Origin: Pseudomonas pergaminensis
GTDB lineage: Bacteria; Pseudomonadota; Gammaproteobacteria; Pseudomonadales; Pseudomonadaceae
Assembly: GCF_024112395.2 (NCBI RefSeq)
Contig: NZ_CP078013.2
Span: 4,960,001-5,024,000 of the forward strand
Reading direction: 5' to 3'
Length of the DNA stretch: 64,000 bases
In this document: positions 33,147 through 41,929 of the stretch, in pieces
How positions within the stretch are numbered: the stretch's first letter is position 1
How the letters are laid out: the number at the start of each line of letters is the position of its first letter
The notes under the pieces: generated by a model
Told to the model about the DNA's origin: nothing
What the model saw: only the letters and a program-made list of their open reading frames with translations
Databases searched by the model: none
Program-made: the position numbers and the translations under genes

Positions 33147-35522
33147 TTAGGCGGACGCTTGGCCTTCCGCCAGGAAGAACCAGGTTTCCAGCACGGAATC
33201 GGGGTTCAGCGAGACGCTTTCGATGCCCTGTTCCATCAGCCATTTGGCCAGGTCTGGGTGGTCGGAAGGGCCTTGGCCGCAGATACCGATGTACTTGCCG
33301 GCCTTGTTACAGGCCTGGATGGCGTTGGCCAGCAGCTTCTTGACCGCTGGGTTACGCTCATCGAACAGGTGCGCGATGATCCCGGAGTCGCGGTCCAGGC
33401 CCAGGGTGAGCTGGGTCAGGTCGTTGGAGCCGATGGAGAAACCGTCGAAGAATTCCAGGAACTCTTCCGCGAGGATGGCGTTGGACGGCAGTTCGCACAT
33501 CATGATGACGCGCAGGCCGTTGTCGCCACGGGACAGGCCGTTTTCAGCCAGCAGGTCGACCACTTGGCTTGCCTCGCCCAGGGTGCGCACGAACGGCACC
33601 ATGATCTCGACGTTGGTCAGGCCCATCTCGTTGCGCACGCGTTTGAGGGCGCGGCATTCGAGTTCGAAGCAGTCACGGAACGCTTCGCTGATGTAACGCG
33701 AGGCGCCACGGAAGCCCAGCATCGGGTTTTCTTCTTCCGGCTCGTAGAGCTTGCCGCCGATCAGGTTGGCGTATTCGTTGGACTTGAAGTCCGACAGGCG
33801 CACGATGACCTTTTTCGGGTAGAACGCCGCCGCCAGGGTGCTGATGCCTTCCACCAGCTTCTCGACGTAGAAGCCCACCGGGTCGTTGTAGCCGGCGATA
33901 CGCTTGTCGACGCTTTCCTTGATGTCCAGCGGCAGGCCGTCGTAGTTCAACAGGGCCTTGGGGTGCACGCCGATCATGCGGTTGATGATGAACTCCAGGC
34001 GGGCCAGGCCCACACCGGCATTCGGCAACTGCGCGAAGTCGAAGGCACGGTCCGGGTTGCCGACGTTCATCATGATCTTGAACGGCAGGTCCGGCATGGC
34101 ATCGATGGAGTTCTGCTTGATGTCGAAGCCCAGCTCGCCTTCAAAGATGAAGCCGGTGTCGCCTTCGGCGCAGGAAACAGTGACGCCTTGGCCGTCTTTC
34201 AACAGCTGGGTCGCGTTGCCGCAGCCCACGACTGCAGGGATGCCCAGCTCACGGGCGATGATCGCCGCGTGGCAGGTACGCCCGCCACGGTTGGTGACGA
34301 TGGCGCTGGCGCGTTTCATCACCGGTTCCCAGTCCGGGTCGGTCATGTCGGAGACCAGAACGTCGCCTGGCTGGACTTTGTCCATTTCGGACACGTCCTT
34401 GATGATCCGCACCTTGCCTGCGCCGATGCGCTGGCCAATGGCACGGCCTTCCACCAGCACAGTACCGGTTTCTTTCAGCAGGTAGCGTTCCATGACGTTG
34501 GCCGAAGTACGGCTCTTCACGGTTTCCGGACGGGCCTGCACGATGTAGAGCTTGCCGTCGTCACCGTCCTTGGCCCATTCGATGTCCATCGGGCACTTGT
34601 AGTGCTTTTCGATGATCATCGCTTGCTTGGCCAACTCGCTGACTTCGGCGTCGGTCAGGCAGAAACGCGCGCGCTCGGCCTTGTCGACTTCAACGGTTTT
34701 AACCGAGCGACCGGCCTTGGCCTCGTCGCCGTAGATCATCTTGATAGCCTTGCTGCCTAGGTTGCGGCGCAAAATGGCCGGGCGACCGGCTTCAAGGGTG
34801 TGCTTGTGCACGTAGAATTCGTCGGGGTTGACCGCACCTTGTACGACGGTTTCACCCAGGCCGTAGGCGCCGGTGATAAACACCACGTCACGGAAGCCCG
34901 ATTCGGTATCGAGGGTGAACATCACGCCGGCGGTGCCGGTTTCCGAACGCACCATGCGCTGCACGCCGGCAGACAGGGCCACCAGCTTGTGGTCGAAACC
35001 CTGGTGCACACGGTAGGAAATCGCACGGTCGTTAAACAGCGAGGCAAACACTTCCTTGGCCGCGCGGATCACGTTTTCCACGCCGCGGATGTTCAGGAAG
35101 GTTTCTTGCTGGCCGGCGAAGGAGGCATCCGGCAAGTCTTCGGCAGTGGCCGAAGAGCGCACGGCAACGGCCATGTCCGGATTGCCAGCCGACAGGGTGG
35201 CGAAGGCGGTACGGATTTCTTCGTTGAGCTTCTCGGGGAACTCGGCCTCCATGATCCATTGGCGGATCTGGGCACCGGTCTTGGCCAGGGCATTGACGTC
35301 ATCGACGTCCAGGGCGTCCAGCGCGGCGTGGATCTGAGCGTTGAGGCCGCTCAGTTCGAGGAAATCGCGGTAAGCCTGGGCCGTGGTGGCGAAACCACCG
35401 GGCACCGACACACCAGCGCCTGCAAGATTACTGATCATCTCGCCGAGGGATGCGTTCTTGCCCCCCACGTGCTCTACATCATGGACGCCGAGCTTATCGA
35501 GGGAAACTACGTACTCTACCAA
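33147..35522 (-). CDS. ppsA: Phosphoenolpyruvate synthase
   Basis: Converts pyruvate and ATP to PEP, AMP and phosphate for gluconeogenesis. The 791 residues show the N-terminal ATP-binding domain ([33 protein letters not shown]), the phosphohistidine swivel domain with [15 protein letters not shown], and the C-terminal PEP/pyruvate barrel with the cysteine of [11 protein letters not shown]. The start is a TTG codon (complement of 35520-35522) with GGAG eight bases upstream, giving the family N-terminus [12 protein letters not shown]. It is divergent from its regulator ppsR. Confidence 0.95.
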   Translation of the reverse strand: MVEYVVSLDKLGVHDVEHVGGKNASLGEMISNLAGAGVSVPGGFATTAQAYRDFLELSGLNAQIHAALDALDVDDVNALAKTGAQIRQWIMEAEFPEKLNEEIRTAFATLSAGNPDMAVAVRSSATAEDLPDASFAGQQETFLNIRGVENVIRAAKEVFASLFNDRAISYRVHQGFDHKLVALSAGVQRMVRSETGTAGVMFTLDTESGFRDVVFITGAYGLGETVVQGAVNPDEFYVHKHTLEAGRPAILRRNLGSKAIKMIYGDEAKAGRSVKTVEVDKAERARFCLTDAEVSELAKQAMIIEKHYKCPMDIEWAKDGDDGKLYIVQARPETVKSRTSANVMERYLLKETGTVLVEGRAIGQRIGAGKVRIIKDVSEMDKVQPGDVLVSDMTDPDWEPVMKRASAIVTNRGGRTCHAAIIARELGIPAVVGCGNATQLLKDGQGVTVSCAEGDTGFIFEGELGFDIKQNSIDAMPDLPFKIMMNVGNPDRAFDFAQLPNAGVGLARLEFIINRMIGVHPKALLNYDGLPLDIKESVDKRIAGYNDPVGFYVEKLVEGISTLAAAFYPKKVIVRLSDFKSNEYANLIGGKLYEPEEENPMLGFRGASRYISEAFRDCFELECRALKRVRNEMGLTNVEIMVPFVRTLGEASQVVDLLAENGLSRGDNGLRVIMMCELPSNAILAEEFLEFFDGFSIGSNDLTQLTLGLDRDSGIIAHLFDERNPAVKKLLANAIQACNKAGKYIGICGQGPSDHPDLAKWLMEQGIESVSLNPDSVLETWFFLAEGQASA

Positions 35523-35700
35523 GGTGATCTCTCCACTTTCTGTGTTGGAAAAGCTCAGGACGCCGGCTGCTCAGTAGGAGCGTTCGCCAGCGCTTGTGGC
35601 CTGGACCTGGAAAATAAGTGAGAATGCGGCCCACTGCGGGACGGCAAAATCGCGCCTATCATATCCAAGATTCGCCATCAGCTTAAGGCCCAGGGCTCAA

Positions 35701-36519
35701 ATGAAACGATCTGCTTTCTTTATCTCCGACGGCACCGGCATCACAGCCGAAACACTGGGTCAAAGCCTGCTCGCGCAGTTCGAAAACATTACCTTCGCCA
35801 AATTCACGCGGCCCTATATCGACAGCGTGGATAAAGCGCGGGCCATGGTACAACAAATCAATCTGGCGGCTGAAAAAGACGGTTTTCGACCGATCATTTT
35901 CGACACCATCGTCAATCAAGACATCCGTGAGATTCTCGCAACGTCGAATGGTTTCATGATCGACATTTTCTCGACCTTCCTGGCGCCGCTCGAGCAGGAG
36001 TTGAGTGAACACTCGTCTTATTCGGTCGGAAAGTCCCATTCCATCGGGCATAACTCCAATTATATGGAGCGTATCGAGGCGGTGAACTTTGCCCTCGACA
36101 ACGACGACGGCGCCCGCACCCACTACTACGACAAGGCCGACTTGATCCTGGTCGGCGTATCGCGCTGCGGCAAAACGCCCACCTGCCTGTACATGGCCAT
36201 GCAATTCGGTATCCGCGCCGCCAACTACCCGTTGACCGAGGACGACATGGAGCACCTGACGCTCCCGGCCGCCCTGCGCGCGCATTCGCACAAGTTGTTC
36301 GGCCTGACCATCGATCCGGACCGGCTGACGGCGATCCGCAATGAGCGCAAGCCCAACAGCCGCTATTCGAGCTATGCCCAGTGCGAGTTCGAAGTGCGTG
36401 AGGTAGAAAATCTGTTCCGTCGCGAGAATATTGCGCACATCAATTCCACGCATTTTTCGGTGGAGGAGATTTCGGCGAAGATTTTGGTGGAGAAAGGCGT
36501 GGAGCGGCGCTTCAAATAA
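35701..36519 (+). CDS. ppsR: PEP synthase regulatory protein (bifunctional kinase/pyrophosphorylase, DUF299)
   Basis: ADP-dependent kinase and phosphate-dependent pyrophosphorylase that switches PpsA off and on. The 272-residue protein has [19 protein letters not shown] at the N-terminus and the P-loop [15 protein letters not shown] in the middle, diagnostic of the DUF299 family. ATG 35701 is chosen by homology; the frame is open further upstream. A 178-base divergent region separates it from ppsA. Confidence 0.94.
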   Translation: MKRSAFFISDGTGITAETLGQSLLAQFENITFAKFTRPYIDSVDKARAMVQQINLAAEKDGFRPIIFDTIVNQDIREILATSNGFMIDIFSTFLAPLEQELSEHSSYSVGKSHSIGHNSNYMERIEAVNFALDNDDGARTHYYDKADLILVGVSRCGKTPTCLYMAMQFGIRAANYPLTEDDMEHLTLPAALRAHSHKLFGLTIDPDRLTAIRNERKPNSRYSSYAQCEFEVREVENLFRRENIAHINSTHFSVEEISAKILVEKGVERRFK

Positions 36520-36536
36520 TGTTGTCGCCTATTACT

Positions 36537-36586
36537 TTGTGGTGAGCGAGCTTGCCTCGCGCGGGGCAAGCCCGCTCACCACAAGG
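36537..36586. repeat. REP pair with short loop
   Basis: TGTGGTGAGCGAGCTTGCC and GGCAAGCCCGCTCACCACA form a nearly perfect long hairpin with an 8-base loop between the convergent ppsR and MocR genes. It is a diverged REP type (GTGGTGAGC in place of GTGGGAGC). Confidence 0.82.
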
Positions 36587-36594
36587 ATCAAGGC

Positions 36595-38019
36595 CTACAA
36601 CTGAAACCTCCCTCCCCCCTGCCCCAACGCCGTCGCCAGCGCATCAAACCCCGCCCGCAACAACTGATCATCCCCCGAGGTGTTGCAGATGCTCGCCCGA
36701 ATAAACTGCGGCACTGCCGTCTGCCCCACGGCAAAGGCTTCAGCGGTGGCGATCAGGTAATTATTCTGCTTGAGCTCCGCCTCGATTTCCGACGCACGCC
36801 ACGGCTCCGGCACTTCAATCCAGAAATGCGGACTATTGAGATGGGTGCGGTACTCCAACCCTGTCAGCAGGTCGCGCACCAGGGCCTTGCGTCGACTGAT
36901 CTCATTGATCTGCTGGCGCAGCAGGTATTCCGCCGTGCCGTTTTCGATCCACTGGGTGGCCAGCTCAAGGGTGACGGGCGTGGCCATCCAGCAGGTCGAA
37001 CGCAGGGCCGCCGAAATACGGCTGACCAACGCCGGCGGCGCATGCACATAGCCCACGCGCAGCCCGGCGGACACCGCCTTGCTCAGGCTGCTGATCAGAA
37101 TCGTACGCTCAGGGGCGAAATGGCTGAGGGGCGGCGGCCGGTCTTCCACCAATACACCGTGAGCTTCATCCTCAAGAATCAGCAGATTGTGTTCGCGACA
37201 CACTTTGGCCAGCGCTTCGCGACGCGCCACCGAGAGCACGGCGGTAGTGGGGTTCTGGATGGTCGGCGTGCAGTACAGCGCTGAAATTCGGTGATTACGA
37301 CAGACTTCGTCCAGCGCGCTCGGCAGCACGCCCTCCTCGTCCATCTCCAGGCCGATCAGGCGGATGCCCAACATGCGCGCGGCCGTTATCAGGCCAGGGT
37401 AAGTCAGTTGCTCAGTGACCACCGTATCGCCCGCCCGTAACAGCGCCATCATCGCGCACAGCAAGCCATGCTGGCCGCCATTGACGCAGATGACCTGCTC
37501 GGGAATCGGATGAAAATCGCGCTGCACCAGCCATTGCGCGCCCGCTTCACGGTAGCGCGGCAGACCGGCGTCCGGAGTGTAGGCACTGATGTCCTGGAGG
37601 AACTTGGCGTTGGTCGACAGGGTTTGGAAGCTCTGGGCCAGGAATACCGTCTCCTGCCCCGGGATGTGCATGTTTCGGCTCATGTCGAAGTACTGGCGCG
37701 GCTCTTCGCTGAAGTTGCGAAACCCTTCATCGCGCTGGCGCTCCATCCCACGCTTGCGCACGAAAGTGCCGTCACCGACCCGCGCCACAACCAACCCCAG
37801 GCGTTCCAGTTCGCCGTAGGCTCGACTGATGGTGCCAATCGTCACACCCAGGTTGTCGGAAAGCACCCGATGAGGCGGCAGTTTTCTTCCCGGTTCAATC
37901 AAGCCTTCGAGGATGCCCCGTTCCATGACATCGGACAGGCGCTTGTACTTCACGCCCTGCCCGTTGGACAACCCCTCACGCATAATTGACACCATGTCAA
38001 TATTTGTTTTGACAGCCAT
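36595..38019 (-). CDS. MocR-type regulator (GntR winged helix fused to aminotransferase fold)
   Basis: A 474-residue regulator. Residues about 15-95 are a GntR winged helix (VKYKRLSDVMERGILEGLIEPGRKLPPHRVLSDNLGV region). The rest is a fold-type I aminotransferase domain with VNGGQHGLLCAMMAL, the PLP-aspartate segment LEDEAHGV and the PLP lysine in ISSLSKAVSAGLRVGY. MocR proteins usually sense an amino acid or PLP derivative. ATG 38019 has AGGG six bases upstream. It is divergent from the exporter/JAMM-E1/cysteine operon, whose control is its likely job (inference). Confidence 0.92.
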   Translation of the reverse strand: MAVKTNIDMVSIMREGLSNGQGVKYKRLSDVMERGILEGLIEPGRKLPPHRVLSDNLGVTIGTISRAYGELERLGLVVARVGDGTFVRKRGMERQRDEGFRNFSEEPRQYFDMSRNMHIPGQETVFLAQSFQTLSTNAKFLQDISAYTPDAGLPRYREAGAQWLVQRDFHPIPEQVICVNGGQHGLLCAMMALLRAGDTVVTEQLTYPGLITAARMLGIRLIGLEMDEEGVLPSALDEVCRNHRISALYCTPTIQNPTTAVLSVARREALAKVCREHNLLILEDEAHGVLVEDRPPPLSHFAPERTILISSLSKAVSAGLRVGYVHAPPALVSRISAALRSTCWMATPVTLELATQWIENGTAEYLLRQQINEISRRKALVRDLLTGLEYRTHLNSPHFWIEVPEPWRASEIEAELKQNNYLIATAEAFAVGQTAVPQFIRASICNTSGDDQLLRAGFDALATALGQGGGRFQL

Positions 38020-38037
38020 CTTTCGCCCTAATAGTGT
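37986..38037 (+). promoter_or_regulatory. Candidate MocR operator and promoter of the exporter operon
   Basis: A perfect dyad TTGACA-CCA-TGTCAA (37986-38000) lies inside the first codons of the MocR gene. A further TTGACA at 38009-38014 is followed after 17 bases by TAGTGT (38032-38037), a possible sigma-70 promoter reading toward the exporter gene at 38123. Confidence 0.42.
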
Positions 38038-38122
38038 GCTTTTACGGGTTCAATCGCCGAATTTTACAACTCATTACAAGCTCAATATAGAGTTCAATTC
38101 CGGCTCAGGGAAGCAATAAACG

Positions 38123-39073
38123 ATGCCAATATCCGCCGTTCTCGAAAATACCGCCAAGACAAAATCCCAAAAACAGTGGCTGGCCGGGCTGATCACCAGT
38201 GTGATGTTCCTGATCGTGTGCCTGAGTTGGGGCACCACGTGGCTGGGGATCAAGATTGCCGTGGAGAGCGTGCCGCCATTGACGTCCGCCGGCCTACGCT
38301 TTCTCATCGCCTTCCCGCTGTTCCTGTGTTTTGCCATGGTACGCCGCGAGCCGATCCTGTTTCCCCGCGAGAGCCGCTGGTTCTTCGTGTTCGTCACCCT
38401 CTCCTACTTCAGCGTGCCCTACTACCTGCTCAACTATGGCGAGATGCATGTCTCGTCCGGCCTGACCGCGCTGCTGTTCAGCTGTATGCCGGTATTCATC
38501 CTGATTTTCTCCGCGCTGTTCCTGCGCGAACGCATCTACTTTTCCCAAGTGGTTGGCATCGGTATCGGCTTCGGCAGCCTCTACATGATCATCAAGAGCC
38601 AGGGCCTGCACCTGGACCACGCCGAGTTCTTCGGGGTGCTGGCGATTCTGACCGCCGCGATCATGCATGCCTTGTGCTATGTCATTACCAAGCAGAAAGG
38701 CAGCGCCATCAGTGTGATCACCTACAACACCCTGCCCATCGGCATTGCCGGGCTGATGCTGTTCGTCGCCGGGCTGTGGTTTGAAGCGCCGACCTTCGAC
38801 GCCATCACCCTGCGCTCCTGGGGCGCACTGTTCTACCTGGGGCTGGTGGCCTCAGTGGGCGGGTTCATCGTGTATTTCATGCTGCTCAAGCGTTTGAGCC
38901 CGATCATCCTGTCATTCGTGTTCATCATCTTCCCGGTGTTCGCCGTGATCATTGGCGCCTGGTACGAAGGCGTATCGATTTCCCGCGACCTGATGCTGTA
39001 CTCGGCCATCCTGCTGGCCGGCTTTGCGATCACCAAGTTGCCGGTTGAAAAACTCCTGGCCAAGAAAAATTGA
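38123..39073 (+). CDS. EamA/DMT-family inner-membrane exporter
   Basis: A 316-residue drug/metabolite transporter with ten predicted helices in two EamA repeats (VMFLIVCLSWGTTWLGIKIAVE ... and AEFFGVLAILTAAIMHALCYVITK ...). Members of this family (for example E. coli EamA) export O-acetylserine and cysteine. It heads an operon of cysteine-type genes, so export of a sulfur amino acid or related product is a reasonable inference. AGGGAAG lies about 10 bases before the ATG. It ends 26 bases before the next gene. Confidence 0.88.
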   Translation: MPISAVLENTAKTKSQKQWLAGLITSVMFLIVCLSWGTTWLGIKIAVESVPPLTSAGLRFLIAFPLFLCFAMVRREPILFPRESRWFFVFVTLSYFSVPYYLLNYGEMHVSSGLTALLFSCMPVFILIFSALFLRERIYFSQVVGIGIGFGSLYMIIKSQGLHLDHAEFFGVLAILTAAIMHALCYVITKQKGSAISVITYNTLPIGIAGLMLFVAGLWFEAPTFDAITLRSWGALFYLGLVASVGGFIVYFMLLKRLSPIILSFVFIIFPVFAVIIGAWYEGVSISRDLMLYSAILLAGFAITKLPVEKLLAKKN

Positions 39074-39099
39074 CCTCTTTACAACAACGCGAGAGCCAC

Positions 39100-40962
39100 A
39101 TGGACGTCCTCCGCCCCTCCGCCCTGGAACAGATCTACGCCCACGCCAGCCGCAGCTACCCCGAGGAATGCTGCGGTTTTATCTTCGCCGACGGCAGCGT
39201 GTACCTGGGCAGCAATATCCAGAATGAACTGCACCGCAAGAACCCCGAGATGTACCCGCGCAGCGCGGCCAACGGCTACACGTTCTCGGTGGCCGACACC
39301 CTGCTGATGAACAAGGCGTTTCGCAGCGACAACCCGGTGGTGGTGATCTACCACTCCCACCCGGATGTCGGTGCCTATTTCAGCGACGAAGACCAGGACA
39401 AGGCGCTGTTCATGGGCGAGCCGATCTACCCCGTCAGCTACCTGGTGGTAGACGTTCGCCAGGGCCAGGCCCTGGGCTCCAAGCTGTTTGCCTGGGATGG
39501 CAAGCATTTCGCCCTTAACCCTTTCAACGACCTGCACACGGAGTTGTCCATGAACGCTGTCTCTTTCCCCGACATTCTGGTTCGCGTGGCCAAGCTGCCG
39601 GAATCGACCCTCGAGGGCACCGGATCGACATTGCGCGAAGTCATTGAAAACCTCTGCAGCAGCCACCCGCAATTGCGCCCGCACCTGTTCCACGAGAAGA
39701 ACAACCAGCTCAAGGAACACTTCCTGTTTACCGCCGAGGAAGCACTGATCGACGCCGACGAGCCCTTGCCGCAAAAAGCCAGAATCGAAGTTTTGCTCGC
39801 CACCTCCGGCGGCATGGATGTCGACACACTGAGCAACGAAGAGGTACAGCGCTACGTACGCCACATCACCCTGCCCGGCGTCGGTCGCGAAGGCCAGTTG
39901 AACCTCAAGAAAGCCAAGGTACTGATCATCGGCACCGGTGGCCTCGGCTCGCCGATCAGCCTGTACCTGGCCGCCGCCGGTATCGGCACCCTGGGGCTGG
40001 TGGACTTTGATGTGGTGGAAAGCAGCAACCTGCAACGCCAGATCGTCCACGGCAACAGCACCCTCGGCATGCCCAAAGTCGAATCCGCCAAGCAGCGCCT
40101 GCAAGACCTCAACCGCCATATCCAGATCAACGCCCACGACACCGCGCTGAATGCCGACAACGCCCTGGAACTGGTAGGCGCCTACGACCTGGTGATCGAC
40201 GGCACCGACAACTTCGATACTCGCTACCTGGTCAACGATGCTTGCGTGCAACTCGGCAAGCCCTTGGTGTACGGCGCCATCTACCGCTTCGACGGGCAGA
40301 TCAGCGTGCTCAACTATCAAGGCGGGCCGTGCTACCGCTGCCTGTTTCCGAGCGCGCCGCCCGCCGAGCTGGCGCCCAATTGCAGCGCCGGTGGCGTGAT
40401 CGGCGTGCTGCCCGGTGTGGTCGGGATGATCCAGGCCACCGAGGCAATCAAGTTGCTGATTGGCATCGGCGAACCGCTGTCAGGCCGCTTGATGCGCTTC
40501 GATGCACTGGCGATGAAGTTCAGCGAGATCCGCTTCAAGCGCCGCGCCGATTGCCCCTGCTGCTCCGAAGCGCGCCACAACGAGACCCTGGCGCCCGCCG
40601 TGTGCGCAGATGCCGTGTCCACCCAACCGTCCCTGGCCGAAGAGCGCTACATCAAGCCCCGGGTGCTCAAGCAGGTTCTGGAACACCACAGCAGCGCCGA
40701 TGTGCTGCTGGATGTGCGCGATGCCAGCGAACTGGAAGTGTGCAAATTGCCGGGCGTGGTGCATATCCCCCTGGCCGAACTGGACGGCCACCTCGACAGC
40801 CTCAGCCGGGACAACACCCACTACCTGATCTGCTACGCCGGCACCCGCGCCGAGCAAGCCGCCAGTACCTTGCTGGCGGCCGGGTTCGCCAACACCAAAG
40901 TCCTGCAAGGCGGCATGAAGCATTGGGTACGCGACGTCGAACCCGACATGCCTTTGTATTGA
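39100..40962 (+). CDS. Four-domain sulfur-transfer protein: JAMM peptidase, beta-grasp carrier, E1 (MoeB/ThiF), rhodanese
   Basis: A 620-residue fusion. Residues 1-145: JAMM/MPN+ metallopeptidase with Glu22/23 (EECCGF) and H85-x-H87-x7-S95-x2-D98. Residues about 151-238: MoaD/ThiS-like beta-grasp domain ending TSGG at 235-238, directly followed by Met239. Residues about 243-490: E1-like adenylyltransferase with GTGGLGS (278-284), zinc cysteines C411/C414 and C485/C488 and the active-site region PNCSAGG (Cys428). Residues about 515-620: rhodanese with loop CYAGTR (Cys578). All catalytic residues look intact. It should activate, thiolate and use the carrier C-terminus; neighbours suggest cysteine formation. 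Start ATG 39100 has GAGAG close by. Confidence 0.9.
   Translation: MDVLRPSALEQIYAHASRSYPEECCGFIFADGSVYLGSNIQNELHRKNPEMYPRSAANGYTFSVADTLLMNKAFRSDNPVVVIYHSHPDVGAYFSDEDQDKALFMGEPIYPVSYLVVDVRQGQALGSKLFAWDGKHFALNPFNDLHTELSMNAVSFPDILVRVAKLPESTLEGTGSTLREVIENLCSSHPQLRPHLFHEKNNQLKEHFLFTAEEALIDADEPLPQKARIEVLLATSGGMDVDTLSNEEVQRYVRHITLPGVGREGQLNLKKAKVLIIGTGGLGSPISLYLAAAGIGTLGLVDFDVVESSNLQRQIVHGNSTLGMPKVESAKQRLQDLNRHIQINAHDTALNADNALELVGAYDLVIDGTDNFDTRYLVNDACVQLGKPLVYGAIYRFDGQISVLNYQGGPCYRCLFPSAPPAELAPNCSAGGVIGVLPGVVGMIQATEAIKLLIGIGEPLSGRLMRFDALAMKFSEIRFKRRADCPCCSEARHNETLAPAVCADAVSTQPSLAEERYIKPRVLKQVLEHHSSADVLLDVRDASELEVCKLPGVVHIPLAELDGHLDSLSRDNTHYLICYAGTRAEQAASTLLAAGFANTKVLQGGMKHWVRDVEPDMPLY
39540..39552 (+). 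promoter_or_regulatory. Possible internal translation start for the carrier domain
   Basis: Inside the fusion gene, GGAG (39540-39543) stands six bases before an in-frame ATG (39550, Met151) at the exact beginning of the beta-grasp domain. It could produce a second protein of carrier, E1 and rhodanese without the JAMM domain. Confidence 0.4.
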
Positions 40963-40974
40963 GCCGAGGATTGA

Positions 40975-41892
40975 ATGATGTTGCATAACTCCATTCTCGA
41001 GGTGATCGGCCAAACGCCGATCGTGCGCCTGGCGCAGTTCTCCGAAGACCTCGGCATCGAGGTCTACGCCAAGCTCGAATCCCTCAACCCGGGCGGCAGC
41101 CATAAGGCGCGCATCGCCTTGGGCATGATCCTCGACGCCGAGCGCCGGGGCGTGCTGATCCGTGATTCCGGGCAAACCATCATCGAGCCCAGCGGCGGCA
41201 ACACCGGCATCGGCTTGGTGATGGCGGGCAATGTGTTGGGCTACAAGGTGGTGCTGGTGATCCCCGACAACTACAGCCCCGAAAAACAGAAACTGCTGCG
41301 CCTGTACGGTGCCAGGGTGGTGCTGTCGGACAGCCGACTGGGCAACAACTCCCACGGTGAAAAGTGCATGGAACTGCAGCTGGAAAACCCCAGCTACGTG
41401 ATGCTCAACCAGCAGCGCAATGGCGCCAATCCGCAGACCCACCGCGATACCACAGCCCCCGAAATCCTGCGTGCCTTCGCTGATCGCCGAGTGGATTACT
41501 TCGTCAGCGGCATCGGTACCGGCGGGCATATCACCGGCATCGGCGAGACCCTGAAAGCGGCCTGGCCTGGCCTGCGCGTCATGGGCGTGGAACCGGAAGA
41601 ATGCGACCTGCTGAAAGACCAGCACGCGCCCCATCATATCCAGGGCCTGTCGATCGGTTTGATCCCGAGCATCCTCAACCTGGATGTGATCGACGGCATG
41701 CTCAAGGTCTCGCGCCAGGACTGCATCGACATGATGAAACGCATCATGCGCACCGACGCCATCAGCCTGGGCTTGTCGTCCGCCGCCAACATGGTGGCCA
41801 TCGCCCAACTCGCCCCGGAACTACCGCCCGAAACGGTGGTGTTGACCATGGTCTACGACAATGCCGACAGCTACCTGCCCAGTTTCGAATAA
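40975..41892 (+). CDS. Cysteine synthase-family PLP enzyme (CysM-like)
   Basis: A 305-residue fold-type II PLP enzyme. The PLP lysine is Lys44 in NPGGSHKARIA, the substrate loop is SGGNTG (73-78) and the phosphate loop GIGTGGHITG is present. The SxKxR element reads SHKAR where CysK/CysM have SVKDR, which may reflect a different sulfur donor. In Mycobacterium CysM takes sulfur from the carrier CysO; here the fused carrier lies immediately upstream. AGGA precedes ATG 40975 by five bases; ATG 40978 is also possible. Confidence 0.9.
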   Translation: MMLHNSILEVIGQTPIVRLAQFSEDLGIEVYAKLESLNPGGSHKARIALGMILDAERRGVLIRDSGQTIIEPSGGNTGIGLVMAGNVLGYKVVLVIPDNYSPEKQKLLRLYGARVVLSDSRLGNNSHGEKCMELQLENPSYVMLNQQRNGANPQTHRDTTAPEILRAFADRRVDYFVSGIGTGGHITGIGETLKAAWPGLRVMGVEPEECDLLKDQHAPHHIQGLSIGLIPSILNLDVIDGMLKVSRQDCIDMMKRIMRTDAISLGLSSAANMVAIAQLAPELPPETVVLTMVYDNADSYLPSFE

Positions 41893-41929
41893 GCGGTTTT
41901 CCAACCAACCACATTACGGGGGTGCCTTC

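Noticed and set aside
35523-35700. TAGGAGCGTTCGCCAGCGCT in the ppsA-ppsR gap as a REP unit
   Set aside because: It shares only the first bases with the REP core and lacks the palindromic GGCTTGCC element.
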